Assembly (NCBI RefSeq): GCF_028682455.1
Contig: NZ_JANHLD010000002.1
Span: 1,350,813-1,414,812 of the forward strand
Reading direction: 5' to 3'
DNA from: Pseudomonas putida
GTDB lineage: Bacteria > Pseudomonadota > Gammaproteobacteria > Pseudomonadales > Pseudomonadaceae
Length of the DNA: 64,000 nt
Part shown: piece after piece, positions 27,107-35,752 of the stretch
Numbering within the stretch: the first letter of the stretch is position 1
Layout: each line of letters starts with the position of its first letter
The notes under the pieces: model-generated
Database searches by the model: none
Told to the model about the DNA's origin: nothing
Seen by the model: only the letters and a program-made list of their open reading frames with translations
Translations under genes and position numbers: made by a program

Positions 27107-28903
27107 ATGGATATCGACGAAATTCTCAAGAATTTGTTTGGCCCAGGTTTTAGCAGCCTTGATGGGTTCTGCCAGTTACTAAAGGTTGATCAAAACAAAC
27201 TACTGAACTTTCTTTACAAAAGGAAAGGCAGCCATTACGTAAGCTTTTCTATTTTAAAGAAAAACAAAACCCATCGCACCATCAAAGCCCCCAAACGGGT
27301 GATGAAAGCAATTCAGCATGCACTATTGCCGCATCTGGAAAATTTTTATTCCCCAAAATCTTCCAGCCATGGCTTCGTCAAGGGCAGGAACGTTAAGACA
27401 AATGCTCAGATCCACTCCAGAAAGAGATATGTATTCAACATTGATCTGAAAGATTTTTTTGAAAGTATTCACTTCGGGCGAGTCAGAAACTTATTCATGG
27501 CTCATCCATTTAATGCACCCCATAATGTTGCGACGGTCATGGCACAAATCTGTTGCAGCGATGGGAAATTAGCTCAGGGCGCCCCTACGTCACCGCTGAT
27601 ATCTAACATGATATGCCGCAAGCTTGACTCACAACTGCAGGCATTAGCAAAGTCAGGCAAATGTCATTTCACCAGGTATGCTGACGACATCACATTTTCG
27701 TTTACCAGCACCGCAAAACATCTACCGAAGGATATTGTCGAAATTTCCGAGGACGGCAGAGCGATACCTGGGCGCGAGCTGGAAGAAATCATCAAATCCA
27801 ATGGATTCATCATAAATCCTGAAAAAACGCGTCTTCAGCACCGAACGCAGCGACAGATGGTAACGGGGCTTGTCGTTAACGATATGCCGAACGTCACGAG
27901 AGAGTTCATCCGTTTAACGAGCTCAATGATCAACGCCCTCAAGCGCTACGGGCGTGAGCTAGCAGAAGCCAGATATCTGGAGATCCTCAAGGGCGAGAAT
28001 CAGCCGCTGCAGCCTCGACAAATTCTGCGGACAAAGGACAATGCTGGCGATTTTTATATCAAGGTGGTCAAAGGACGACTGAACTACATCCAGATGGTTC
28101 GAGGGCGAGGTGACAAGATATACCGTCGATTGGCGTACGAGTTTACAGTAGCAATAGGCAAAGAAAATACTGAGTTCAAAAAATCACCAGAAGAGATTTT
28201 AGGCAACTCGATTTTTGTCGTGAACAACATCATTGACGAAAGCCAAGGAACAGCCTTCCTTCTGGAGGGGGTCGGCATAGTGACCAACGAACACGTCGTG
28301 ACCGGGGTATCCAAAACCATCGCTCGTCACTCCATTTCGTTCCACCGTGCCGGCGACCCGAAGGAATACTCCGCAGAGCTTATCCTTTCGGACAAGAAAG
28401 CAGACTTGGCTATTTTCCATCCCAATGAGGAGTTTCGAAACATACCTGCCCTGCGAAAATGTGACAAGATCATTGTTCGCCCCACCGATCCGGTTCTATC
28501 TATCGGCTTTCCTAAACATCGAGACGGTACAGCACACTACATCGCGAAAGGTCATACTACTCAACGGCGTCGACAGGTTGACCTAGACCTTTGGCTGGTA
28601 GATTTCACGCTAATGGAGGGAAACAGTGGTGGCCCTATGTTCAACGACTCAATGGAAGTAATCGGCGTCACAGCCAGAGGCGCTAAAAACAATATCGACG
28701 CAGCGCTTTACGGTTTCATACCATTAGAGAGTTTGAACAACTTTACAAAAAGAGCCGACTTTCTGCTCCTAAAAAGGTTGTACGACTATATGGGGGATGG
28801 ATCGCTAAACCTCTTGCCCGAAATTCCCGGCAAGTGGATTTTTAGCAGCACCTATCAAACAATGCTTCATAAGGAACGCTTTCAGAAGGCTAAATCAGCT
28901 TGA
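27107..28903 (+). CDS. retron reverse transcriptase fused to trypsin-like protease
   Basis: A 598-aa fusion. Residues about 1-330 are a retron-type RT: NAQIH (about 98-104) is the retron NAxxH motif, YADD (about 190-193) is the catalytic box, and VTG (about 250) is the retron VTG motif. Residues about 370-560 are a trypsin-like serine protease: GTAFLLEGVGIVTNEHV supplies His (about 394), KADLAIF supplies Asp (about 431), and EGNSGGP supplies the nucleophilic Ser (about 505). RT-protease fusions form a defined retron class (type XI as I recall the Mestre classification). The expected model is that the RT-msDNA complex restrains the protease until phage disturbance. No separate effector gene is adjacent. 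Confidence 0.88.
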   Translation: MDIDEILKNLFGPGFSSLDGFCQLLKVDQNKLLNFLYKRKGSHYVSFSILKKNKTHRTIKAPKRVMKAIQHALLPHLENFYSPKSSSHGFVKGRNVKTNAQIHSRKRYVFNIDLKDFFESIHFGRVRNLFMAHPFNAPHNVATVMAQICCSDGKLAQGAPTSPLISNMICRKLDSQLQALAKSGKCHFTRYADDITFSFTSTAKHLPKDIVEISEDGRAIPGRELEEIIKSNGFIINPEKTRLQHRTQRQMVTGLVVNDMPNVTREFIRLTSSMINALKRYGRELAEARYLEILKGENQPLQPRQILRTKDNAGDFYIKVVKGRLNYIQMVRGRGDKIYRRLAYEFTVAIGKENTEFKKSPEEILGNSIFVVNNIIDESQGTAFLLEGVGIVTNEHVVTGVSKTIARHSISFHRAGDPKEYSAELILSDKKADLAIFHPNEEFRNIPALRKCDKIIVRPTDPVLSIGFPKHRDGTAHYIAKGHTTQRRRQVDLDLWLVDFTLMEGNSGGPMFNDSMEVIGVTARGAKNNIDAALYGFIPLESLNNFTKRADFLLLKRLYDYMGDGSLNLLPEIPGKWIFSSTYQTMLHKERFQKAKSA

Positions 28904-29381
28904 TGGATGACCAAGGCTCAATGGCGGCTTTGCCGCGCCCTAAGCGATGAACACCCATTCCTCCGTTTGGTCATGATGTCATCAAACTCCCTTGTCAAGA
29001 GCTCCCTAGAAGGCCAGACAGCCTGATCACTCACTCAAGCGATGATAAGTTGCGGCTACGTTTCCAGCGCTCGGAGCGACAGAAAGCTCATCACTGACTG
29101 TCTTCATACATCCTTGACTGGACTTTCACTTAATTTTCATGCCCGGATGGTCAGTCTTTAGCTATCCCTACGTGTGATAGATCTTGCCCGCCTAGCAGCG
29201 GGCTTTCTTTTGCCCGCTATTTGTCATCAACCTCGCAGCGACCTTTATTGCGCAATACGTTGCGCTTCACGACCTTTCGCGCCCCCTGTCAGCTAATACG
29301 AAAGTAAAGGGAGCCAGCCGATTCCACCCGGCATCCGAAGTAAACACAGGTTCTCTGTGTGAACCCACGAGGTGCGAGATC
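28904..29381. other. intergenic region downstream of retron
   Basis: No gene is supported in these 478 bp apart from a terminator at 29186-29212. The last 20 bp hold the ribosome site (GAGG) of the KGG gene. Confidence 0.3.
29186..29212 (+). terminator. rho-independent terminator
   Basis: GCCCGC (29186-29191), loop CTAGCA, GCGGGC (29198-29203), then TTTCTTTT. A 6-bp all-GC stem followed by a T-tract. It probably ends the retron transcript. Confidence 0.7.
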
Positions 29382-29725
29382 ATGGCAAACGATCAAGACA
29401 AGACCGGTCAGCAAGGCGGCACCGCTCAAACAATCTCGGCGGCTTCGAGAACGATCCACAACGGTCATCTGAGCCAGGACAAAGAGGGGGACAGATGCCG
29501 GGCGGGCAGTCCGACATGGACAGACAACGTGATAACCAGGGAGGCGGCGAGGGCTCAAGCGGCAACCACCAAGGTGATCAACAGGGAGCAGGTGGTGCAG
29601 CTCATCAAGGCGGGACGGGTAGCCATGCCACTGGGCCAAAATCCGACAATGACCAGAGCGACATTGACGAAGCTTCGCAAGCGGTACAAGACGAAGACAG
29701 CGGCATGACTGAAGACAACCGCTAG
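29382..29725 (+). pseudogene. KGG-motif stress-induced protein, frameshifted
   Basis: The natural start is the ATG at 29382 (GAGG about 9 nt upstream), giving MANDQDKTGQQGG, the usual N-terminus of KGG proteins. The family motif (GGFENDPQRSSEPGQRGGQ) lies in another frame from about 29430 onward; adding one base near 29427-29434 would join them. The rest is Gly/Gln-rich with many acidic residues and ends at 29725. KGG proteins are hydrophilic and linked to general stress. It is either a genuine pseudogene or an assembly indel; a GTG start at 29372 in the second frame is a weaker alternative. Confidence 0.6.
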
Positions 29726-30130
29726 GGTTGCTCAGGGCCGGGGAACATGGACGCCCTGGCCTTTCGTAAGGTATCCATCCTATTTGCAGTAAACCGTCCA
29801 GAACTCGACAACCCGTGTGGTGAAGCTCTGGCTCATCGTCTCCCTCCGCATGCCCCAACTGGGATCGAACGGGACGCTGGCCAGCATGCATAGCCCCCTA
29901 CGCCTGAAGACAGGGGGCACCCTCGGCTCACGCAGATGACCAAGCGCTGAATCTGCAAAGCCTGGGATGTCGTTTCAAGCTCGCTCAGATCAGAAGCTGT
30001 CCCAGGAAGGTGCTGCAGAAACGCTATGGGGGATTGTAATCGCGCCTCTACAGCGAGGCAGGTAAAGCTGTACGACTGCCCGATCGAGAGTGAGGCCGCC
30101 TAGTCGGAGGCCTTGCCCAGTGATGCCATA
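29726..30130. other. intergenic region with hairpin
   Basis: About 405 bp with no supported gene. A perfect 7-bp stem (GCCCCCT at 29893-29899 with AGGGGGC at 29912-29918) stands in the middle without a T-tract. Confidence 0.35.
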
Positions 30131-30496
30131 TTACTTGCTCAGCCAGCTCTCTACTTCATCGGCACCGTACTGTGCTTTCCATTCCTTCAGCAGCTTGTGA
30201 TTGCCGCCTTTGGTCTCGATGATCTCGCCGTTGTGCGGGTTCTTGTACTGCTTCACTTGTCTAGCACGGCGTGGAGTCTTCTCGGCAGCGGCAGGAGCAG
30301 CACGACGACTGGCCTGCGGATCCAGGATGTTGATGATGTCGCGCAGGCTGTAGCCGTACTTAGCAAGCAGGTCACGGAGTTTGGTCTCAAACTGAATCTC
30401 TTTCTGCAGCTCGGAGCTACCCTTTAATGCTTCTAGCTCAGCGAGCTGTGCGGCGAGTTGTTGCTCAAGCTGACGAAATTCTGCTAAACGTGACAT
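30131..30496 (-). CDS. MvaT/MvaU-family H-NS-like silencer
   Basis: 121 aa, the normal length. The N-terminal half is the coiled-coil oligomerisation domain (MSRLAEFRQLEQQLAAQLAEL, then FETKLRDLLAKYGYSLRDIINILDP), a basic Ala/Arg linker follows, and the C-terminal DNA-binding domain contains YKNPHNGEIIETKGGNH and LKEWKAQYGADEVESWL. The ending is closer to MvaU than to MvaT. These proteins coat AT-rich foreign DNA and repress it. An island-borne copy could modulate silencing of the cargo or of the host's own MvaT network. It lies 119 bp downstream of the DUF3800 gene on the same strand. Confidence 0.9.
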   Translation of the reverse strand: MSRLAEFRQLEQQLAAQLAELEALKGSSELQKEIQFETKLRDLLAKYGYSLRDIINILDPQASRRAAPAAAEKTPRRARQVKQYKNPHNGEIIETKGGNHKLLKEWKAQYGADEVESWLSK

Positions 30497-30615
30497 AGGA
30501 GCTCCTCAAATATTCGGAATCAGGCGAGGTATCTTAAGCGATCTAAGTGATGATTTCCTTCAATCTGACATTGGTTTAAATCGGCATTTTCCCCGACAAC
30601 TTATTTGGCCAAGTA

Positions 30616-31788
30616 TCAATCAGGGGCAAACGCTTCAAGAGAAGTAAGCAGCTTCTCTAGATCCATAAGCCTAGCCGCCTTGATGATGTCGTACTCCCCT
30701 CCACTACTCAGTTTGTAGACCGCACGGGCTTTCTTGACACGCTCAAGTAGCGGCACAACCACACCAGATGCCATTTCTAAGAAGTCGTTGATGTCAGCTC
30801 TAGTTTGGGGAATTTTGTACCCCTTAGACGTACTCGTGATGATGACATCAGCGTCCCGGAGCTTTGCAATGCCACTTGACCTAACCCGTTGCTCAGAGAG
30901 ATCGCCAAAGCCCCTTTCACCCAGATGAGCCAGGATGTCGGCCGTCGGGATGTAGTCTTTCGTGACGAATTCACTCTGGAACCTCAGGTAATCCAGAATG
31001 CTGAGCTGTAGGCGTTCGTCCTCGTCCGGATACTGTCCGGCCTGATCGATAAAGCGATCTGCCTGGCGAAGCGCCTCCTGATGCACCTGGTAGTCTGCAT
31101 ACCTAGACTCATCCATAGGCGGCGGAAGTAGGGAGTTGAATTTGGGTGGCCACTCCAATAGGCCTAAGGTCTGTTCGCGGAGGATCCTTTTATAGACTTG
31201 AGCGAGATCTTCCTTGACCTTCTGTTCATAGATATGAGCAACCGACCCCGCAAAGAAATCAGCAACCTGAATCAGCACGTCATCCTTGCTGGATTTGGTC
31301 TGGAATGCATGATCGTCTCCAAAGAGGTCATCGACATAGCGATCTTGAACGTACGCCTTTAGGCTTTCCTGAAACTCGGCCCCGCCGTGCTCATCAACGG
31401 TCATCTGCAGGTTGCGGCAATTCCTGAAAAGCCGACCATAGAGCAATCCGTTTATGTGCTTTACGAACGAGGTTTTGTACTGCAGGCCTCCATCTTTGTA
31501 GATGCGCTCCTTCTCGACGACCACGAAATAAAGCTTGATTGGAAGCTCCGCAAGGTCGGTCAGGATACGAACGCGTCGGTCAGCATCTTTCGCACGCACC
31601 TTACTGGACTTGATTTCGCCTGTCTGGAAGTGCTGCCGGCGAAGTTCCTCAGCGCGCTGGTAGGCTGCTTGCAGGTCTTTCTCAACCACGAGGATAGAGC
31701 AAACCACGAAGAAGCCAGAGCTTCCCACCTTGGATGTGTCTAGATCAGAGTTACCCGACTCATCAACGTAGGCATACGTTCTGTCCAA
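30616..31788 (-). CDS. DUF3800 domain protein with C-terminal winged-helix-like region
   Basis: The start is TTG at 31788 with GGGAGAG about 9 nt upstream. Of 390 aa, residues about 1-200 are DUF3800: YAYVDESGNSD at the N-terminus (catalytic-type Asp and Glu), EIKSSKVR, a central TVDEHGG, and LIQVADFFAGSVAH. The fold resembles RNase H-like nucleases, and DUF3800 proteins occur as effectors in defence loci, including type VII retrons. The C-terminal 150 residues look like a winged helix (ILDYLRFQSEFVTKDYIPTADILAHL, then SGIAKLRDADVIITSTSKGYKI). It follows the lipoprotein gene by 17 bp, so the two are likely co-transcribed. Confidence 0.8.
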   Translation of the reverse strand: MDRTYAYVDESGNSDLDTSKVGSSGFFVVCSILVVEKDLQAAYQRAEELRRQHFQTGEIKSSKVRAKDADRRVRILTDLAELPIKLYFVVVEKERIYKDGGLQYKTSFVKHINGLLYGRLFRNCRNLQMTVDEHGGAEFQESLKAYVQDRYVDDLFGDDHAFQTKSSKDDVLIQVADFFAGSVAHIYEQKVKEDLAQVYKRILREQTLGLLEWPPKFNSLLPPPMDESRYADYQVHQEALRQADRFIDQAGQYPDEDERLQLSILDYLRFQSEFVTKDYIPTADILAHLGERGFGDLSEQRVRSSGIAKLRDADVIITSTSKGYKIPQTRADINDFLEMASGVVVPLLERVKKARAVYKLSSGGEYDIIKAARLMDLEKLLTSLEAFAPD

Positions 31789-31805
31789 TCAGGAGCTCTC
31801 CCTCA

Positions 31806-32174
31806 TCAGTAGGTGGCTGTGCTACTACCAGGTGCGGGGCCTTCACTGAAGGTGTAATTGATGACCACATCATCGCGGATGAGGACATCCAGAGTCTTCA
31901 GCGTACCGGTGGTGGTGACCTTCATCGTCACCACATAGCTCTGGGCATGCGAAGAGCCGGACGTGTACGTGTAAATCCACTTCTCATCGGTCTCGCTTAC
32001 AGCACTCTTAGTGTAAGGCTCACCGAAAAGTGCTTTCAGCTCAGTCGTCGTGGTCTTTCCTTTGGTGATGGTACCCACACTTGCCGAAGGAAAATCTCGG
32101 CCAGCGGTGTAATGGGATGTCGCGCAAGCACTGAGCACAAAGCACATTCCAACGACAGCGATGAGCCTGTTCAT
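31806..32174 (-). CDS. SmpA/OmlA-like outer-membrane lipoprotein
   Basis: 122 aa with a lipoprotein signal (MNRLIAVVGMCFVLSACA; lipobox LSAC, Cys at residue 17). The mature part has the BamE/SmpA pattern: a G...I..G.TT..EL..LFGEP turn around residues 35-55, followed by W-x-Y-T-Y strands. It should be anchored in the outer or inner membrane; no envelope machinery is encoded nearby. It is the first gene of a probable two-gene operon with the DUF3800 protein, an unusual pairing. Confidence 0.75.
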   Translation of the reverse strand: MNRLIAVVGMCFVLSACATSHYTAGRDFPSASVGTITKGKTTTTELKALFGEPYTKSAVSETDEKWIYTYTSGSSHAQSYVVTMKVTTTGTLKTLDVLIRDDVVINYTFSEGPAPGSSTATY

Positions 32175-32743
32175 AGTCTTCCTTGATGCCTGAAAACTTG
32201 AGCTTATCTCGCAGAGAGGCTAAATGCTATCACTCAGCTATGCAGTACACGCTTCCTTATCCTCCATCGCTAGCCAAGGGCACTCGAAAATTTGCGGCAA
32301 TACAGCAGAAGCTAGGCATCGGTAACCGTCTGGCCAACTCACCCCTCAGCACACAGACCAGCTCGGACAAGAACGGGTGGAAAACAAAGCCTTGCCCGCA
32401 GGTATACCCATTGAATAAGCCTGTATCTGACGTAGGTCATGCAGAGCCTGCCAGCGGGTCGCAATCGACGATGGCTTCATTGTATACTTCGGCTCCGCAT
32501 ACCCCTTGAGCTACAGGAACATCAGCATGACTGTACTCCAAACGATCTACTGGCAGCCTACGCCGCCTTAGCGCTACGCCCCCTCGCAACAACCTGCTTC
32601 CGCTAGCCTCGCTCGCGGGTGCTCACTGCTGTACGCCTGGTTTTACACCTTAAGCACACAGCAAAAAATCCTCAAAATTTGAATTTGTATCGATTCGCTC
32701 GCCACTCCCTTGGCGTGCGCGATGCTTTGCCTTGGATATTTAT
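32175..32743. other. intergenic region, no supported gene
   Basis: About 570 bp without a convincing gene. A short frame from the ATG at 32527 ends after 13 codons, and the segment 32530-32640 is GC-rich and repeat-poor. It may contain the promoter for the SulP gene. Confidence 0.3.
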
Positions 32744-34230
32744 ATGCTGCAAAAACTTAGACAAACGTGGTTTTCCAACGTCCGTGCCGACGTGCTCGCG
32801 GGGCTGGTGGTCGCACTCGCGCTGATCCCGGAAGCCATCGCCTTTTCCATCATCGCCGGGGTAGATCCCAAAGTCGGTCTCTACGCCTCCTTCTGTATCT
32901 GTGCTGTCATCGCCTTTGTCGGCGGGCGCCCCGGAATGATCTCGGCGGCGACAGGCGCCATGGCACTGCTGATGGTTACGCTGGTAAAAGAGCATGGACT
33001 CCAGTACCTGCTGGCCGCGACTCTACTATGTGGCGTACTTCAAATCCTTGCCGGCTACCTGAAGCTTGGCTCGTTGATGCGCTTTGTTTCACGTTCGGTA
33101 GTCACCGGCTTCGTAAACGCATTGGCGATTCTGATTTTTATGGCGCAATTGCCTGAGCTGACCAATGTCACCTGGCATGTCTATGCCATGACCGCTGCGG
33201 GCCTGGGAATCATCTACCTGTTCCCGTATGTACCGAAAATCGGCAAGCTGATTCCCTCTCCGTTGGTGTGCATTCTGACGCTGACTGCCATCGCCATTTA
33301 CCTCGGTTTGGATATCCGCACCGTCGGTGACATGGGCCAACTGCCGGACACGCTGCCGATTTTCTGTGGCCTGAAGTGCCGCTGAACTTTGAAACCCTGC
33401 GGATCATCTTTCCTTACTCCGCAGCGCTGGCAGTTGTAGGCCTACTGGAGTCGATGATGACCGCGACCATCGTCGACGACCTGACGGATACCACCAGCAA
33501 CAAAAACCGCGAGTGCAAAGGCCAGGGTGTGGCCAACATCGCTGCCGGCATGCTTGGCGGTATGGCAGGTTGCGCCATGATCGGCCAGTCGATCATCAAC
33601 GTGAAATCTGGCGGCCGCACCCGTCTCTCGACATTGTGTGCCGGCGTTTTCCTGCTGCTGATGGTGGTATTTCTTGGCGAATGGCTCTCCAAAATCCCTA
33701 TGGCCGCACTCGTGGCTGTAATGATCATGGTGTCCATCGGCACCTTTAGCTGGGATTCCTTGCGTAATCTGAAAGAGCATCCGCTGTCGACCAACCTCGT
33801 CATGGTGGCGACCGTCGTGGTCGTCGTGGCCACTCACAATCTGGCTTACGGCGTACTGGTAGGTGTGCTGCTGGCCTCCCTGTTCTTCGCAAACAAGGTC
33901 GGGCACTACCTGGATATCAAGAGCACTCTTGAAGAGACGAAATCGCATCGGACTTACCGCGTCGTGGGCCAGGTGTTCTTTAGCTCTGCGGACAAGTTCA
34001 CTGAGGTTTTTGACTTCAAGGAGGCGCTCAACAAGGTCACCATCGATCTCACACAGGCGCATTTCTGGGATATCACCGCCGTCGCAGCGCTGGATAAGGT
34101 CGTAATCAAGTTCCGACGCGAAGGAGCTGAGGTTGAAGTGCTCGGTCTCAATGAAGCCAGCGCAACAATCGTTGACCGCTTCGGCGTGCATGACAAGCCC
34201 GGCGCCATCGACAAGCTCATGAGCCACTAA
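32744..34230 (+). pseudogene. SulP-family anion transporter, frameshifted
   Basis: Two adjoining frames together encode a complete SLC26/SulP transporter. The first (ATG at 32744, to about 33365) carries the N-terminal membrane segments with the family signature PEAIAFSIIAGVDPKVGLY; the second (to 34230) carries the rest of the membrane domain (VGLLESMMTATIVDDLTD, GGMAGCAMIGQSIIN) and a cytoplasmic STAS domain (FDFKEALNKVTIDLTQAHFWDITAV). Adding one C or T at 33363-33365 would give TTCCTGTGG and join them through PIFLWPEVPLNF. The substrate is an inorganic anion such as sulfate or bicarbonate. It is followed 11 bp later by a Usp gene, a recurrent pair. The defect is either a pseudogene mutation or a sequencing indel. 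Confidence 0.8.
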
Positions 34231-34241
34231 GGAGAACGACA

Positions 34242-35093
34242 ATGACCCACGTAATGGCATGCATTGATAACTCACAATCCTCATTGGCGGTCTGCGATTA
34301 CGCAGCATGGGCCTCGCAACGACTCAGCGCTCCCCTGACCTTGCTTCATGTGCTGGATAAGGAGAAGTATCCTGCATCCGCTGATCTTAGCGGCAATATC
34401 GGTCTCGGTAGCAGAGAACATCTACTGGAAGAGTTGGCCACGCTGGATGCGCAGCGGGCAAAACTGGCCTTGGAGCATGGGCAGCACATGCTTGAAAAAG
34501 CTCGCGAGCGAACAGTCCACTCTGGCGCCATGTCACCCGATATGAAGCAGCGCCATGGCCATCTCGTCGAGAGCCTGAGCGATCTCCAAGACGATATTCG
34601 GTTACTGGTGATTGGAAGAGTCGGTGAGGACAGCACGCGCAGTGCCCAAAGTCTTGGCAGCCAGATTGAAGCGGTAGTCCGAACTATCCACCGCCCCATC
34701 CTGATTACAACCAGCCATTTCAGGAAACCTGAAACGGTCATGGTGGCATTTGACGGCAGTGCTACATGCCACAAGACCGTACAGATGCTTGCTTCAAGCC
34801 CGCTGTGTGAAGGCCTGCCAATTCATATCGTCATGGTTGGAGCGGATTCTGAAGACAACCAGAACGCGCTGGAGAAGGCACGAACCACGCTTGCCTCTTC
34901 CGGCTCGCTGGTGCATACCGAGATCCGCCCAGGCGAAGTAGAGTCCACACTGCATGCGTATCAGGCAGAGCACGGCATTGACCTCTTGGTCATGGGGGCG
35001 TACGGGCACTCACGCATCAGGCAGTTTCTGATAGGTAGCACGACCACGACGATGCTGCGAACATCCACTTTACCCGTATTGCTGCTTCGCTGA
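34242..35093 (+). CDS. universal stress protein, tandem UspA domains
   Basis: 283 aa with two UspA-type domains. The N-terminal one begins HVMACIDNSQSSLAVCDYA; the second starts at about residue 165 (TVMVAFDGSATCHKTVQ) and ends with the ATP-binding-type motif MGAYGHSRIRQFLIGSTT. A good ribosome site (AAGGAGAA) precedes the ATG. It is 11 bp after the SulP gene and clearly in the same operon. Such Usp proteins may regulate the linked transporter or respond to stress. The frame is intact even though both flanking genes are frameshifted. Confidence 0.88.
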   Translation: MTHVMACIDNSQSSLAVCDYAAWASQRLSAPLTLLHVLDKEKYPASADLSGNIGLGSREHLLEELATLDAQRAKLALEHGQHMLEKARERTVHSGAMSPDMKQRHGHLVESLSDLQDDIRLLVIGRVGEDSTRSAQSLGSQIEAVVRTIHRPILITTSHFRKPETVMVAFDGSATCHKTVQMLASSPLCEGLPIHIVMVGADSEDNQNALEKARTTLASSGSLVHTEIRPGEVESTLHAYQAEHGIDLLVMGAYGHSRIRQFLIGSTTTTMLRTSTLPVLLLR

Positions 35094-35184
35094 GCCAGTT
35101 CCACTGGCCACAGTATTTCCAGAACTGCGGAAATGCCGTGGCCACCCTGGACGATGACTAACTGATCTTGCCGTAACGAGCCCC

Positions 35185-35719
35185 ATGCAACTCATAACTG
35201 AAATTGTTCACCCCGAGCTGAAATCCAAGCAGGGCAGAGTATTCCGTCGACATGCAGCACGCGGCATCGTGATGCGGGGTGAGCAGATCCGTGTTGCTGT
35301 TCACCGAGCGCTATAACGACTTCAGCTTTCCTGGAGGCGGCCTTGATGTTGACGAGGACATTGTCACAGGCCTGAAGCGTGAGCTGGAGGAAGAGACTGG
35401 TGCCCGTGAAATACAGGTGCTCCAGCACTACGGTTACATCGAGGAGTACCGGTCCTACTGGAAGCCACAGTACGATCTGATGCACATGACCTCGCATTTT
35501 TATCAATGCGAAGTAGCGCCCCAGCTAGAGCCCGTGAGAATGGAAAGCCACGAAATCGCTAATGGTATGCGGCCTGTCTGGATCAACCTGCATGAAGCAA
35601 TCACGCACAATGAAGCCGTTATGCAGCGGCACGAGTCTTCGATGGGGCAATCAATTCTGCGCGAAACCTACATGCTGAGAAAAGTCGCTTCCGAATTGTT
35701 GATGCCAATCAGCCTTTGA
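35185..35719 (+). pseudogene. NUDIX hydrolase, frameshifted
   Basis: The ATG at 35185 begins MQLITEIVHPELKS, which runs to EQI and then shifts frame. From about 35291 the second frame continues with VLLFTERYNDFSFPGGGLD and the Nudix box (GGLDVDE, then REL-EEETGA), ending at 35719. Removing one C from ATCC at 35288-35290 restores a protein of about 177 aa. The enzyme class hydrolyses nucleoside diphosphates linked to another moiety; the substrate cannot be read from the sequence. It is the third single-base defect within 6 kb, so sequence quality should be checked before calling it dead. Confidence 0.7.
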
Positions 35720-35752
35720 GCTGACTATTTGGCGAAGTCCACTTAGCCTGCC

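Noticed and set aside
29289..29891. Minus-strand 200-codon frame over the KGG gene
   Set aside because: Cys/Arg/Leu-rich translation typical of antisense reading; the KGG motif on the other strand explains the sequence.
33442..34308. Minus-strand 288-codon frame opposite SulP
   Set aside because: The plus strand encodes a conserved transporter and STAS domain; the antisense translation is His-rich and unlike any family.
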